Of a DNA stretch of 64,000 nt, positions 44,659 through 53,370 are shown piece by piece. Position 1 is the stretch's first letter, and each line of letters begins with the position of its first letter. A program made the translations under genes and the position numbers. A model generated the notes under the pieces. That model did not search any database, had not been told where the DNA came from, and was given only the letters and a program-made list of their open reading frames with translations. Source of the stretch: SKKC01 sp046542845 (GTDB taxonomy: Bacteria > Spirochaetota > Spirochaetia > DSM-27196 > SKKC01); assembly GCA_046542845.1 (NCBI GenBank), contig JBKHAN010000004.1, forward strand, positions 1 through 64,000. The letters run 5' to 3'.

Positions 44659-44694
44659 CGACCGCTGTGTCACGCGGACGTGCCACAGCGGTCG
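44659..44694. other. Long RNA hairpin upstream of the HD gene
   Basis: Perfect 11-bp inverted repeat CGACCGCTGTG / CACAGCGGTCG; inside it, after a single mismatch, CACG-CGGA-CGTG extends the stem by four pairs with a tetraloop. No T-run on either side. It lies between wrbA and the HD gene on the minus strand: either a U-less terminator of wrbA or a structured leader of the HD mRNA. Confidence 0.6.
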
Positions 44695-44742
44695 CGGTCG
44701 TGTTTTCCAGAAGACGAGTCTGTGGATCGTGTGAGACGTGTC

Positions 44743-45351
44743 TTACGATGCGAGCTTGCCGGCTATCTGAGCGACGTACTTGCCTTGAAAGGCGGCCCCG
44801 TCAAGCTCGTTCTTGCTTGGCATGCGGGCTCCGTCCCCACCGGTGACCGTACTCGCGCCATACGGACCGCCACCGGAGACTTCATCGACACCTTGCAGAC
44901 CCGGGAAGGCGTACGGAAGCCCCGCGATAACCATGCCCTGGTGCATGAGTGTGATCTGGGTGGAAATAATGGTGGTTTCCTGGCCTCCGTGCTGAGTTGC
45001 TGTGGATGTGAAGACGCTCCCAACCTTACCGACCAGCTGCCCGCCTGCCCACTGTGCACCGGTGGCGTCCCAGAACGCTCGCATTTGCGCACTCATGTTG
45101 CCGAAGCGGGTAGGTGTTCCCACAATAATCGCGTCGTAGTTTGGGAGATCTTCGGGCTTCGCTGTCGGAATGTGAGCGATGCTTTTTTTGAAATCCTGGC
45201 CACCGAGCTGTTCAACCAGCGAATCCGGAAGTGTTTCCGGAACCTGCATAATGTCGACTTCCGCACCTGCTTCCTTGGCTCCGGCGGCCACCGCCTCAGC
45301 CATCTTGTAGATATGACCATACATCGAATAGAACAGAATAAGTACTTTCAC
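44743..45351 (-). CDS. wrbA: NAD(P)H:quinone oxidoreductase, WrbA type
   Basis: 202 aa, flavodoxin-like. FMN phosphate loop FYSMYGHIYKMAEAV; PTRFGNMSAQMRAFWD and TSTATQHGGQETT are WrbA signatures. Two-electron reduction of quinones, avoiding semiquinone radicals. GTG start at 45351 with AGGAGG before it. Monocistronic with its own promoter. Confidence 0.95.
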   Translation of the reverse strand: MKVLILFYSMYGHIYKMAEAVAAGAKEAGAEVDIMQVPETLPDSLVEQLGGQDFKKSIAHIPTAKPEDLPNYDAIIVGTPTRFGNMSAQMRAFWDATGAQWAGGQLVGKVGSVFTSTATQHGGQETTIISTQITLMHQGMVIAGLPYAFPGLQGVDEVSGGGPYGASTVTGGDGARMPSKNELDGAAFQGKYVAQIAGKLAS

Positions 45352-45374
45352 GTGAATCCTCCTGTTGATTCCGG

Positions 45375-45404
45375 TTTATGCAATTTGTCTAGCAAGGTAA
45401 TCAA
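45375..45404 (-). promoter_or_regulatory. wrbA: Promoter of wrbA
   Basis: Minus strand: -35 TTGATT (45404-45399), 18-nt spacer, -10 CATAAA (45380-45375). Leaves a normal leader of about 17 nt with an AGGAGG ribosome site. Confidence 0.5.
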
Positions 45405-45495
45405 TCTGCACCGGGAAGGCAACGAAAAGTGCAATATTTGGTATATAAGGGTATGTCTATACGGGCGGGAACCGGAACGGCCGGCTCCCTGCCGA

Positions 45496-47148
45496 TCAGC
45501 CTTTGTTGAGCAGTGAGACGCCTGTCATCTCCTCGGGTTTGTCGAGCCCTAACAGGTCGATGACCGTCGGGAACACGTCTGCGAGCCTGCCTCCGGAACG
45601 CAAAGCATCCGATTCTGTGTCGGTACTGCCGCTTGCAAGCTGCTTTCGGTCGTCATCGACGATAATGCAGTCAACGTCGTAGGTCGTGTGGGCTGTATGT
45701 GCGCTCTCGTTCAGCGGTTCGTACATCTGCTCCGAGTTACCGTGATCAGCGGTGACAATCAGTTTGCCGCCGCGTTTGGTAACGGCTTCCACAAGAGCCT
45801 CGACGCAGGCGTCGACCGTTTCACATGCTTTGATAGCCGCATCGAGTTTGCCGGTGTGACCAACCATGTCTCCGTTAGCGAAGTTCACGAGAATAAAGTC
45901 TTCGCAGTCATCTGCTCTTACACGGTTGAGGACCACGTCACGTACTTCGTATGCACTCATTTCCGGTTTCAGGTCGTAGGTGGCGACCTGTGGAGACTGT
46001 GGCATCTCCCGGTGTTCGCCCTCAAACGGCTCGTCCCGATAGTCATTGAAGAAAAATGTGACGTGGGGGAACTTTTCAGTCTCCGCGGTGCGGAACTGCG
46101 TCAGCCCCTTCGATGCGAGGAACTCGCCACCGATGTTTTTCATTTTTGGCGGCTTCGGAAATACTACGTTGAGCATGGAATTGAGTTCGGTCTCATACGC
46201 TGTCATGGATAACCAGTACACGTCGCGCCTCGGGCCTCGGTCGAAGCCCTTTTCTCCGCTGTCGGGACTGGCTTTCACGTGTCCATAAAAATCATCCATC
46301 ACGAATGAACGCAGGATCTCGCGAGGACGGTCACCGCGATAATTGTAGAAGATAGCCGTGTCGTTATCGCTGATACGTGTATCATGCCAGTCCGAGCCTA
46401 CGTATCTGGGGGTGACAAACTCGTCCCCGTTCTGGCTGTCGTTACTGGGATTGTCGTAATAGTTCTGCATTGCCTCGTCGGCGGTCTCGAAGACAGGTAG
46501 ATCTGTAGCCCGTCCCGTGAGCATGTCGTAGGCCATTTGCACACGTTCCCACCGGTTGTCACGGTCCATGGCGTAGTAGCGGCCACAAATGGAGACGATA
46601 CGACCCACGCCTATAGTGTCGAGTTGTTTCTGTATGGTTTGAATAAACGTTATCCCGGTATACGGACCGGTGTCCCGACCGTCGGTGAACAGATGTACGG
46701 CCACCTTCGAATGATCGGCGCGCTTGCACGCTTCCACGCACGCAAACAGATGTTGAAGCAGCGCGTGAACGCCGGCATCGGATGCGAGACCCATGACGTG
46801 CACCCATGAATCGCGCTCCTTTGCGCGTGCGATGCCTTTTGCGAGTGTTTCTATGGAAAAAAACGATTCGTCCCGAATTGCCTTCGTTATGCGAACGGAC
46901 TCCTGGTACACAATTCTCCCGGCCCCCAGGTTCTGGTGTCCAACTTCCGAATTACCCATGGTCCCGTCCGGAAGACCAACGTCCTCGCCGGAGGTGTGTA
47001 TGGTCGTCCACGGGTACTCGCGAAGGAGCCTGTCATTGCAGGGCGTATTGGCTTGTGCAACGGCATTGTAGGATTGTTGCTCGGGATTCGGGTTGCGTCC
47101 CCAACCATCTCTGACAATAAGTACGACTGGCTTTGGTGTCTGTTTCAT
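45496..47148 (-). CDS. gpmI: 2,3-bisphosphoglycerate-independent phosphoglycerate mutase
   Basis: 550 aa. Alkaline-phosphatase-superfamily enzyme with two Mn ions: metal site VRDGWGRN, phospho-acceptor Ser in DGTMGNSEVGHQNLGAGR, FTDGRDTGP, and ANGDMVGHTGK, TADHGNSEQM. Interconverts 2- and 3-phosphoglycerate in glycolysis. The ATG at 47148 is chosen over a further upstream frame because the protein family starts here and a TATAAT box lies immediately before it. Confidence 0.95.
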   Translation of the reverse strand: MKQTPKPVVLIVRDGWGRNPNPEQQSYNAVAQANTPCNDRLLREYPWTTIHTSGEDVGLPDGTMGNSEVGHQNLGAGRIVYQESVRITKAIRDESFFSIETLAKGIARAKERDSWVHVMGLASDAGVHALLQHLFACVEACKRADHSKVAVHLFTDGRDTGPYTGITFIQTIQKQLDTIGVGRIVSICGRYYAMDRDNRWERVQMAYDMLTGRATDLPVFETADEAMQNYYDNPSNDSQNGDEFVTPRYVGSDWHDTRISDNDTAIFYNYRGDRPREILRSFVMDDFYGHVKASPDSGEKGFDRGPRRDVYWLSMTAYETELNSMLNVVFPKPPKMKNIGGEFLASKGLTQFRTAETEKFPHVTFFFNDYRDEPFEGEHREMPQSPQVATYDLKPEMSAYEVRDVVLNRVRADDCEDFILVNFANGDMVGHTGKLDAAIKACETVDACVEALVEAVTKRGGKLIVTADHGNSEQMYEPLNESAHTAHTTYDVDCIIVDDDRKQLASGSTDTESDALRSGGRLADVFPTVIDLLGLDKPEEMTGVSLLNKG

Positions 47149-47160
47149 TCCTCGATTATA
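47149..47160 (-). promoter_or_regulatory. gpmI: -10 box placed for a leaderless gpmI transcript
   Basis: Perfect TATAAT (47160-47155) followed by exactly 6 nt and then the ATG, so the A of the start codon is the expected +1. The -35 region is weak. GAGGA is present but lies immediately next to the ATG, too close to act as a ribosome site. Confidence 0.55.
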
Positions 47161-47285
47161 CGCAGGAACGCGTCGTAACGATAGGCTGTAGCGGTCTGGT
47201 GCCGGTTCATCTGCCCGGGTAGCGGTGTCACTTGACAAAACGCCTGTATAGCCGCAGTTTCGCTCTTAATGTACGGGAGGGTTAT

Positions 47286-49430
47286 ATGCGGATATGGTCA
47301 GGATTATCATACCCGATGGGCGCAACGTACGACGGCGTGGGCGTCAATATCTCACTGTACTCGGAAGTTGCGGACACGGTTGAGTTGTGCCTCTTTGACA
47401 AAGACGGGCGGGAGACCCGCCATGTCCTGCCCGAAGTTACGGGACACTGCCACCACGGGTATTTCCCCGACCTGGAGCCCGGCCAGTTATACGGTTTTCG
47501 CGTGCACGGACCGTGGCGGCCGGAGGACGGCATACGGTGCAATGCTCACAAACTTCTGATCGATCCCTACGCTCGTGCGATCGTCGGAGATATCGAGTGG
47601 GACGAGAGTGTGTTTCCCTACCGGTTCGACGATCCCGGCGGCCCGCCGGATACACGCGACAGCGCACCCTGTGTTCCGAAGGCGGTGGTTACCCAGCCGT
47701 ATTTCGATTGGAGCGGCGATCGCAGGCTCAACATACCGGAAAACGAGTTGATCATATACGAGACGCACGTAAAGGGCATTACGGTACAGCATCCGGAGAT
47801 CCCCGAGGAAGAGAAGGGCACCTACGCCGGACTCGCGAACCCCGTAATGATCGACTACCTGCAGAAACTCGGTATAAACGCCGTCGAACTCATGCCTATT
47901 CATCATTTTATTCATGACAAACACCTGATCGACAAAGGACTGAAAAATTACTGGGGCTACAACAGCATAGGATTTTTTGCCCCGTACAGTGAGTACGCGT
48001 CGGATCAGAGGCCCGGCATGCAGGTAGCCGAGTTCAAGACCATGGTAAAAGCGCTTCACCAGGCAGGCATAGAGGTAATTCTCGACGTGGTCTACAACCA
48101 TACCGGTGAGGGAAACCATCTCGGGCCCATGCTTTCGCTGAAAGGAATCGATAACGCGTCGTACTATCGGGTACTAACCGAAGACAAGCGCTATTACATG
48201 GACTACACCGGTACCGGAAACAGCATGAACATGCAGAACCCGTTTGTCCTGCAGTTGATCATGGACTCGCTTCGCTACTGGATTGAAGAAATGCACATCG
48301 ATGGCTTCCGGTTTGATCTCGCGTCGACGCTCGCCCGTGAGCTCCACGACGTCGATCGTCTCTCGGCGTTTTTTGACATCATACATCAGGATCCTGTCAT
48401 CCGAACCGCCAAGCTCATCGCAGAGCCCTGGGACATTGGCGAAGGCGGCTATCAGGTCGGCAATTTTCCGCCTGGTTGGGCCGAGTGGAACGGAAAATAC
48501 CGGGACACGGTTCGCGATTTCTGGAGGGGCGAAGATCAGACACTCGGGGAGTTTGCGACACGATTTACCGGTAGCTCTGATCTGTACGAAAGCTCGAGTC
48601 GCAGGCCATTTGCCAGCGTGAACTTCGTTACTGCTCACGATGGCTTCACGCTTGAAGACCTGGTCTCCTATAACGAAAAACACAACGAAGCAAACGGAGA
48701 AGATAATAACGACGGGGAGTCTCATAACGGATCCTGGAACTGCGGGGTAGAAGGCATTACCGATAATCCGGATGTCCTTCGACTTCGCAGACGACAGAAG
48801 CGGAACTTTCTCGTTACGCTGACCCTGTCTCAGGGGATTCCCATGCTGCTCGGTGGCGACGAAATCGGCCGTACTCAGCTCGGCAACAACAATACATACT
48901 GCCAGGACAACGAAGTCTCCTGGTACAACTGGGCCAAACGCGACGAGTCCTTTCTCGCCTTCACCTCCCGGCTCCTGGCATTTCGACAGGAACATCCTGT
49001 ATTCCGCCGGCGACGCTGGTTTCAGGGACGGGAGATTCGTGGCACAGAGGTACGTGATATCGCGTGGCTTACACCGGACGGCAAGCACATGGATGACACC
49101 GCATGGAACGAAGGGTTTGCGAGATCGCTCGCGGTGTATCTGAACGGCGAGGAGTTGCCTGGTCGAGATGTGCATCAGGAGCAGATGCGCGACGATACCT
49201 TCCTTATCCTGTTTAACGCGTTCTGGGAAGAACTGGAGTTTGCGATGCCGCCTGAGGAGTGGGGGCAGGGATGGGTCACCGTGCTCGATACTTTTCTGGA
49301 AGAACCATTCCTGATCGACGAAGCAGACCAATATCACGCTGCCGGGACGACTGTCGTTGTCTCCGGAAGATCGGTCGTGGTGCTCGTGCAACGATCAGGT
49401 TCGACGACGCCGGAGAGTCGACGCCGGTAA
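47286..49430 (+). CDS. glgX: Glycogen debranching enzyme GlgX (isoamylase type)
   Basis: 714 aa. N-terminal CBM48 domain, then a GH13 barrel: VVYNHTGEGNHLGP, nucleophile Asp in DGFRFDLAS, acid Glu in LIAEPWDIGEGGYQ, and TAHDGFTLEDLVSYN. Hydrolyses alpha-1,6 branches of glycogen limit dextrins. The ATG at 47286 has GGAGGG 4-5 nt before it; a longer frame from 47232 adds 18 residues without family support. Divergent from gpmI, a plausible joint carbon-storage/glycolysis locus. Confidence 0.94.
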   Translation: MRIWSGLSYPMGATYDGVGVNISLYSEVADTVELCLFDKDGRETRHVLPEVTGHCHHGYFPDLEPGQLYGFRVHGPWRPEDGIRCNAHKLLIDPYARAIVGDIEWDESVFPYRFDDPGGPPDTRDSAPCVPKAVVTQPYFDWSGDRRLNIPENELIIYETHVKGITVQHPEIPEEEKGTYAGLANPVMIDYLQKLGINAVELMPIHHFIHDKHLIDKGLKNYWGYNSIGFFAPYSEYASDQRPGMQVAEFKTMVKALHQAGIEVILDVVYNHTGEGNHLGPMLSLKGIDNASYYRVLTEDKRYYMDYTGTGNSMNMQNPFVLQLIMDSLRYWIEEMHIDGFRFDLASTLARELHDVDRLSAFFDIIHQDPVIRTAKLIAEPWDIGEGGYQVGNFPPGWAEWNGKYRDTVRDFWRGEDQTLGEFATRFTGSSDLYESSSRRPFASVNFVTAHDGFTLEDLVSYNEKHNEANGEDNNDGESHNGSWNCGVEGITDNPDVLRLRRRQKRNFLVTLTLSQGIPMLLGGDEIGRTQLGNNNTYCQDNEVSWYNWAKRDESFLAFTSRLLAFRQEHPVFRRRRWFQGREIRGTEVRDIAWLTPDGKHMDDTAWNEGFARSLAVYLNGEELPGRDVHQEQMRDDTFLILFNAFWEELEFAMPPEEWGQGWVTVLDTFLEEPFLIDEADQYHAAGTTVVVSGRSVVVLVQRSGSTTPESRRR

Positions 49431-49436
49431 GCGTGT

Positions 49437-49475
49437 TTGTCGATCGACGGTTGGTGAGCGTATATTCCGCTCATC
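49437..49475 (+). promoter_or_regulatory. Promoter predicting a near-leaderless mRNA for the NDH-2 operon
   Basis: -35 TTGTCG (49437-49442), 18-nt spacer, -10 TATATT (49461-49466), 9 nt to the ATG at 49476, no ribosome site. Confidence 0.6.
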
Positions 49476-50660
49476 ATGAATTCTGAACCACGTATCGTTG
49501 TTGTCGGTGGGGGATTCGCCGGGTCGCAGGCCGTTCGCACGCTTGTGCAGAAGCTACCCGGCGCAAATATTACGCTCATAGACACGAATCAGTACGCGAC
49601 GATGCTCCCCGCACTGCCGGATGTCCTCTCGGGTCGTGTGCGGCGTGATTCCATTGTCGTTCCCTTTACAGACATCTATGGCACGACGGTTCGTATCGTG
49701 GCCGAACGGGTTACAAGTATTGATTTCAGTGAGCGCGTGGTGCATCTGGCGACGGATAGCCATGCCTACGATTTTCTTGTTCTCGCGAACGGCTCGGTCC
49801 CTGCTTTTTTCGGTTTTCAACCGGAGGCCGGACGTTTACATACGATGGATTCATATCAGGCAGCAACCGCCTTGCGAACGGAACTCGAACAGAGACTCTC
49901 GGAGACAAAAGTCGGGCAGGAGTGTACCCTCCTGGTTGTCGGTGGCGGGTACACCGGGCTTGAGGTTGCAGCGTGTGCGAGAGAGGGATTTAGCGAGGTC
50001 AAGGAACGGTTCCGGGTGGTCGTCGTCGAGCGCGCACCCGAGATACTCGGTCCAATGCCCGACCGGGTGCGACGCCGGGTGACAAAGTATCTTGAAAAAG
50101 CCGGCGTATCGGTCGTGACCGGCACGTCGCTTGAGTCCCTGAGCGGCAGCACTGCCACCTTGAGCGACGGTACGCGGGTGGATAATGTCGTTGTCTGCTG
50201 GAGCGCCGGCATGAGGGCCGCGACTCCGGATACGCCTGCCGAATTGCCGACTGCTCGTGACGGTCGCATTCTTACCGAAGAAACGCTCGCGATGCCCGGC
50301 TACCCGGAGGTGTTTGTGGCCGGTGATGCTGCGCAGCTCCGGAAAAAAGACGTGCCCGTACGCCGTGCAGTTAATTTTGCCTATTACTCGGGGCGACGCG
50401 CCGCGGAGAACGTCGCAGCGATGGTAAAAGGGCGCAAACCGAAAGCGTTCAAACCCGTTGATCTCGGTTGGGTCATTCCGCTTGGCGGGACGAGCAGTGG
50501 GACCGTATTCGGATTTATTCCGGTAGCAGGACGGTTTGGTCTGCGGCTGCATTACATCATGTCGGGATTCCGGCATTTTTCCGGTCGCGCGGCATCGGAG
50601 TTTTACAAAGCGGCGTTTCACCTCGCCCGTCGCGTTGACCCACCGGCGGTTGCGGAATAA
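49476..50660 (+). CDS. ndh: Type II NADH dehydrogenase (NDH-2)
   Basis: 394 aa flavoprotein. FAD site VVVGGGFAGSQAV at the N-terminus, NAD(H) site VVGGGYTGLEVA (about residue 150), and FAD-contacting VFVAGDAAQLRK. The C-terminal amphipathic region anchors it to the inner face of the membrane. Transfers electrons from NADH to menaquinone without pumping ions. It heads an operon whose next genes make the quinone, so the respiratory function is well supported by context. Confidence 0.9.
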   Translation: MNSEPRIVVVGGGFAGSQAVRTLVQKLPGANITLIDTNQYATMLPALPDVLSGRVRRDSIVVPFTDIYGTTVRIVAERVTSIDFSERVVHLATDSHAYDFLVLANGSVPAFFGFQPEAGRLHTMDSYQAATALRTELEQRLSETKVGQECTLLVVGGGYTGLEVAACAREGFSEVKERFRVVVVERAPEILGPMPDRVRRRVTKYLEKAGVSVVTGTSLESLSGSTATLSDGTRVDNVVVCWSAGMRAATPDTPAELPTARDGRILTEETLAMPGYPEVFVAGDAAQLRKKDVPVRRAVNFAYYSGRRAAENVAAMVKGRKPKAFKPVDLGWVIPLGGTSSGTVFGFIPVAGRFGLRLHYIMSGFRHFSGRAASEFYKAAFHLARRVDPPAVAE

Positions 50661-50683
50661 GCAAAGAGAAGGGAGTTATACCC

Positions 50684-51613
50684 ATGTCAATACCACACGA
50701 AAACGCGGTTCGAGGAGTACCGGGACCCGGATTATGGTTTCTTTCGTTGCGTCCTTTTTCATTCACGGCTTCGATTATGCCCATGATGCTGGCTCTGGTG
50801 TTGAGTTTCGACGCCGGCATACAGTGGTGGATATTCATCTGCTACTTTTTTGCAGGCCTTCTGCTACACGCCGGAACGAATGTGTTGAACGACTACTACG
50901 ACTTCACGAACGGCATAGACGGGGAAGGTGATATAGATCCTTCGCATCTTCTGCCCCGGAAACTGGTCTCGCCACGCTTCATGAAGATAAGCGGACATGC
51001 CTATTTTGTCGCTGGAATAGCGATCGGGTCGCTGATCGGGCTTGAGCGAGGCGGCGCTTTTGTCGCGCTTGGAGTCGGTGGGGCAATTCTTGCGTATCTG
51101 TATACCGGTGCGCGAGTCAGTCTGAAGTATATCGCACTCGGTGACGTGCTTGTTTTCTTCCTTCTTGGTCCTGCGATGGTCGCCATGGGTGCGTGGGCTC
51201 TGCGTGGTACCGTCCTGTTGTCAGATATATGGATCAGTTTGCCGATGGCCTTCCTGGTCGCCGCGATTCTCCATGCGAACAATGTTCGGGACATTCAGAG
51301 CGACCGGGTAGCAGGTGTTCGTACGCTTGCCGGCCTCATAGGGCTCACGTTTTCGCGTCACCTCATGGCCGTCGTGCTTCTGATGCCTTTCGTGCTGGTG
51401 GGTACGCTCATTGTGTGGGGTATGCTACCGATCTTCAGCTTGATTTCATTTCTGGCGATCGTTCCTGCTGCGCGAGTTCTGCGTACCGTGTATACCGGAA
51501 GCGAACCGTCCGCGTTTTCCGACCTGACCATGCGAGCGGCAATGATTCACCTGGTATTCAGTATGGTCTTCATTGCAAGTCTGCTGGTAAGCGAGTTCAC
51601 GGGGATAGGATGA
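50684..51613 (+). CDS. menA: 1,4-dihydroxy-2-naphthoate polyprenyltransferase-type UbiA protein
   Basis: 309 aa, eight to nine membrane helices. Prenyl-pyrophosphate-binding Asp motifs NDYYDFTNGID and NNVRDIQSDRVAGVRTL are those of MenA. Joins the polyprenyl tail to DHNA to give demethylmenaquinone. GGGAG lies 8 nt before the ATG. Overlaps the polyprenyl synthase gene by 4 nt, which would make its isoprenoid substrate. Confidence 0.9.
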   Translation: MSIPHENAVRGVPGPGLWFLSLRPFSFTASIMPMMLALVLSFDAGIQWWIFICYFFAGLLLHAGTNVLNDYYDFTNGIDGEGDIDPSHLLPRKLVSPRFMKISGHAYFVAGIAIGSLIGLERGGAFVALGVGGAILAYLYTGARVSLKYIALGDVLVFFLLGPAMVAMGAWALRGTVLLSDIWISLPMAFLVAAILHANNVRDIQSDRVAGVRTLAGLIGLTFSRHLMAVVLLMPFVLVGTLIVWGMLPIFSLISFLAIVPAARVLRTVYTGSEPSAFSDLTMRAAMIHLVFSMVFIASLLVSEFTGIG

Positions 51614-52590
51614 TCGATGAACAGTCGTTTCTCACGTCGGTTGAGAACCGCATCGATACGCTCCTGACCGAAGTCGAGACGGACATACCCGTATCTTCCG
51701 GTAACGACGTGCTGTGGTATGTACGGCAGTACACCGCACGCAGGGGTAAACGTTTGCGACCGCGGCTGTTGGCTCGTGTTGCCGGTGCCGACGGTCACAT
51801 TTCGGACGCTCTTGTCGACGTTGCCGCGGCGACCGAAATTCTTCATCTGTTCGCCCTTCTTCATGACGACCGGATTGATCGGACAAATCGTGTGGACGTA
51901 GATCCCGAGCGAATTGTCTCGGAAGAGCGCCATGAAGGTCTCCGGGTTCTCGGTGGGGATTTTCTCTATACCGTCGGTATGCAGCTTCTCGATCATGCCG
52001 TTGCAGAACATTCGCTATCGCCTCGCATTGTTCCGCTTGTGCGGCGCGTTTCATTGATCACAATCGCAGGGCAGGCAGACGATATGGTGTACCTGCAGCA
52101 CCACGACAAAAAGCCGGGTCTTGATCGACTGTACACGCTCTATGACGCGAAGACAGGGTATTATTCTTTCGTCGCCCCGCTTACGATCGGTTTCCTGCTC
52201 AGTCACCGTGGTACAGACGCGTCAGACTCCGGAATCGCAGGGGAGCTTGCACGCATTGAGCGACTTGGCCTTCTCCTCGGGCGCCTGTATCAGCTCAAAG
52301 ACGACCGGGGCGATGTGCTCGACGCGCTTGAGAGCGAGCGGCTTGGAACAGCAGACGTAGCTCACTGGGAATACAATCTGCTCGGCACATGGCTTGTGGA
52401 CGGACAGCGCTTCATGAAGCCCGAGTCGCTCGTTGACCGGAACGCTCGACGGGCTGTACTTGAAACGATCGATACCGACGGCTTCCTCGACTGGTGTCGG
52501 CTCCACGAATCCGAGCTGTATACAGAAATATGGCAGTGCAGCAGACATAGCCCGGTGCCGGCCGATGTAGTTAAAATGGCGGGTGAATAA
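51610..52590 (+). CDS. Polyprenyl diphosphate synthase
   Basis: 326 aa. First Asp-rich motif LLHDDRID (DDxxD) and second QLKDDRGD, with RRGKRLRPRLL near the N-terminus for IPP binding. Makes an all-trans polyprenyl diphosphate, here most likely the menaquinone side chain, as it directly follows menA. Chain length cannot be read. The ATG at 51610 is within the end of menA. Confidence 0.9.
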   Translation: MIDEQSFLTSVENRIDTLLTEVETDIPVSSGNDVLWYVRQYTARRGKRLRPRLLARVAGADGHISDALVDVAAATEILHLFALLHDDRIDRTNRVDVDPERIVSEERHEGLRVLGGDFLYTVGMQLLDHAVAEHSLSPRIVPLVRRVSLITIAGQADDMVYLQHHDKKPGLDRLYTLYDAKTGYYSFVAPLTIGFLLSHRGTDASDSGIAGELARIERLGLLLGRLYQLKDDRGDVLDALESERLGTADVAHWEYNLLGTWLVDGQRFMKPESLVDRNARRAVLETIDTDGFLDWCRLHESELYTEIWQCSRHSPVPADVVKMAGE

Positions 52591-52634
52591 TTCATGACAC
52601 ATTGCCTCTGTTCAAGAGATGGACGTATGTTTCG

Positions 52635-53357
52635 ATGGTGAAACGACCACGAACCGCCGGAATATTGCTTATCGTTTTCACCGCTCTGGTGTTCGCTGCA
52701 AGTGCGTTGACCGGGTTTCTGTGGGTGGATGGGGGGCCTGCCGAGCCGACGCGCCCGGTGGACGCTCCACCGGTAGAAGAACCATTAGTGGACGATCACG
52801 AGACAGAATTCGTCGTGTACCGTCTCGTACCGCAGGAGTCGACAGCTTCTTTTGTCGTGGACGAGATTCTGCGGGGTGAGCCTAATACGGTTACCGGTAT
52901 AACAGATCAGCTTGACGGATCGGTACTCCTGTCGTTCGAGTCCGGCGCGATCGTCATAGCGCCATTTGAAATAAACCTGCGGACTCTGCGGACCGACGAC
53001 GAGTTACGGGATCGAACGATCCGCAGCCGCATACTCCAGAGTAGCCGCGATGAGTACGAGTTCTCTGTATTCAGCCCGCAGGAGGTAACGGGCATGCCGG
53101 ACTCTCTCGCAGTCGGCGATCAACTGGAACTGCAGGTTTCAGGGGATCTGCAGATACGCGATGTAATACGCGAAGTCGTATTTGCGATGGAGATTCTCAT
53201 CGAATCTCAGGACCGGATACACATAACCGCAACAACCGACGTGTCGTGGAACGATTTTGATATCACCGTCCCCTATGTCGGCGGAGATTCAATAGTTTCC
53301 GCCGTCTCGGATACCGTTGAACTGCGCCTCGATATCGTTGCGACGACGGGCGGCTGA
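52635..53357 (+). CDS. YceI-family polyisoprenoid-binding-like protein, membrane-anchored
   Basis: 240 aa. One N-terminal membrane helix or signal anchor, a Pro-rich linker, then a YceI-type lipocalin barrel (about 60-240): YRLVPQESTASFVVDEIL, RTDDELRDRTIRSRIL and a VSWNDFDITVPYVGG end. YceI proteins bind long isoprenoid chains. Position directly after a polyprenyl synthase and MenA suggests handling of quinones or polyprenyl lipids in the periplasm. The longer frame from 52602 has no support. Confidence 0.83.
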   Translation: MVKRPRTAGILLIVFTALVFAASALTGFLWVDGGPAEPTRPVDAPPVEEPLVDDHETEFVVYRLVPQESTASFVVDEILRGEPNTVTGITDQLDGSVLLSFESGAIVIAPFEINLRTLRTDDELRDRTIRSRILQSSRDEYEFSVFSPQEVTGMPDSLAVGDQLELQVSGDLQIRDVIREVVFAMEILIESQDRIHITATTDVSWNDFDITVPYVGGDSIVSAVSDTVELRLDIVATTGG

Positions 53358-53370
53358 AGACCGCTTCCGC

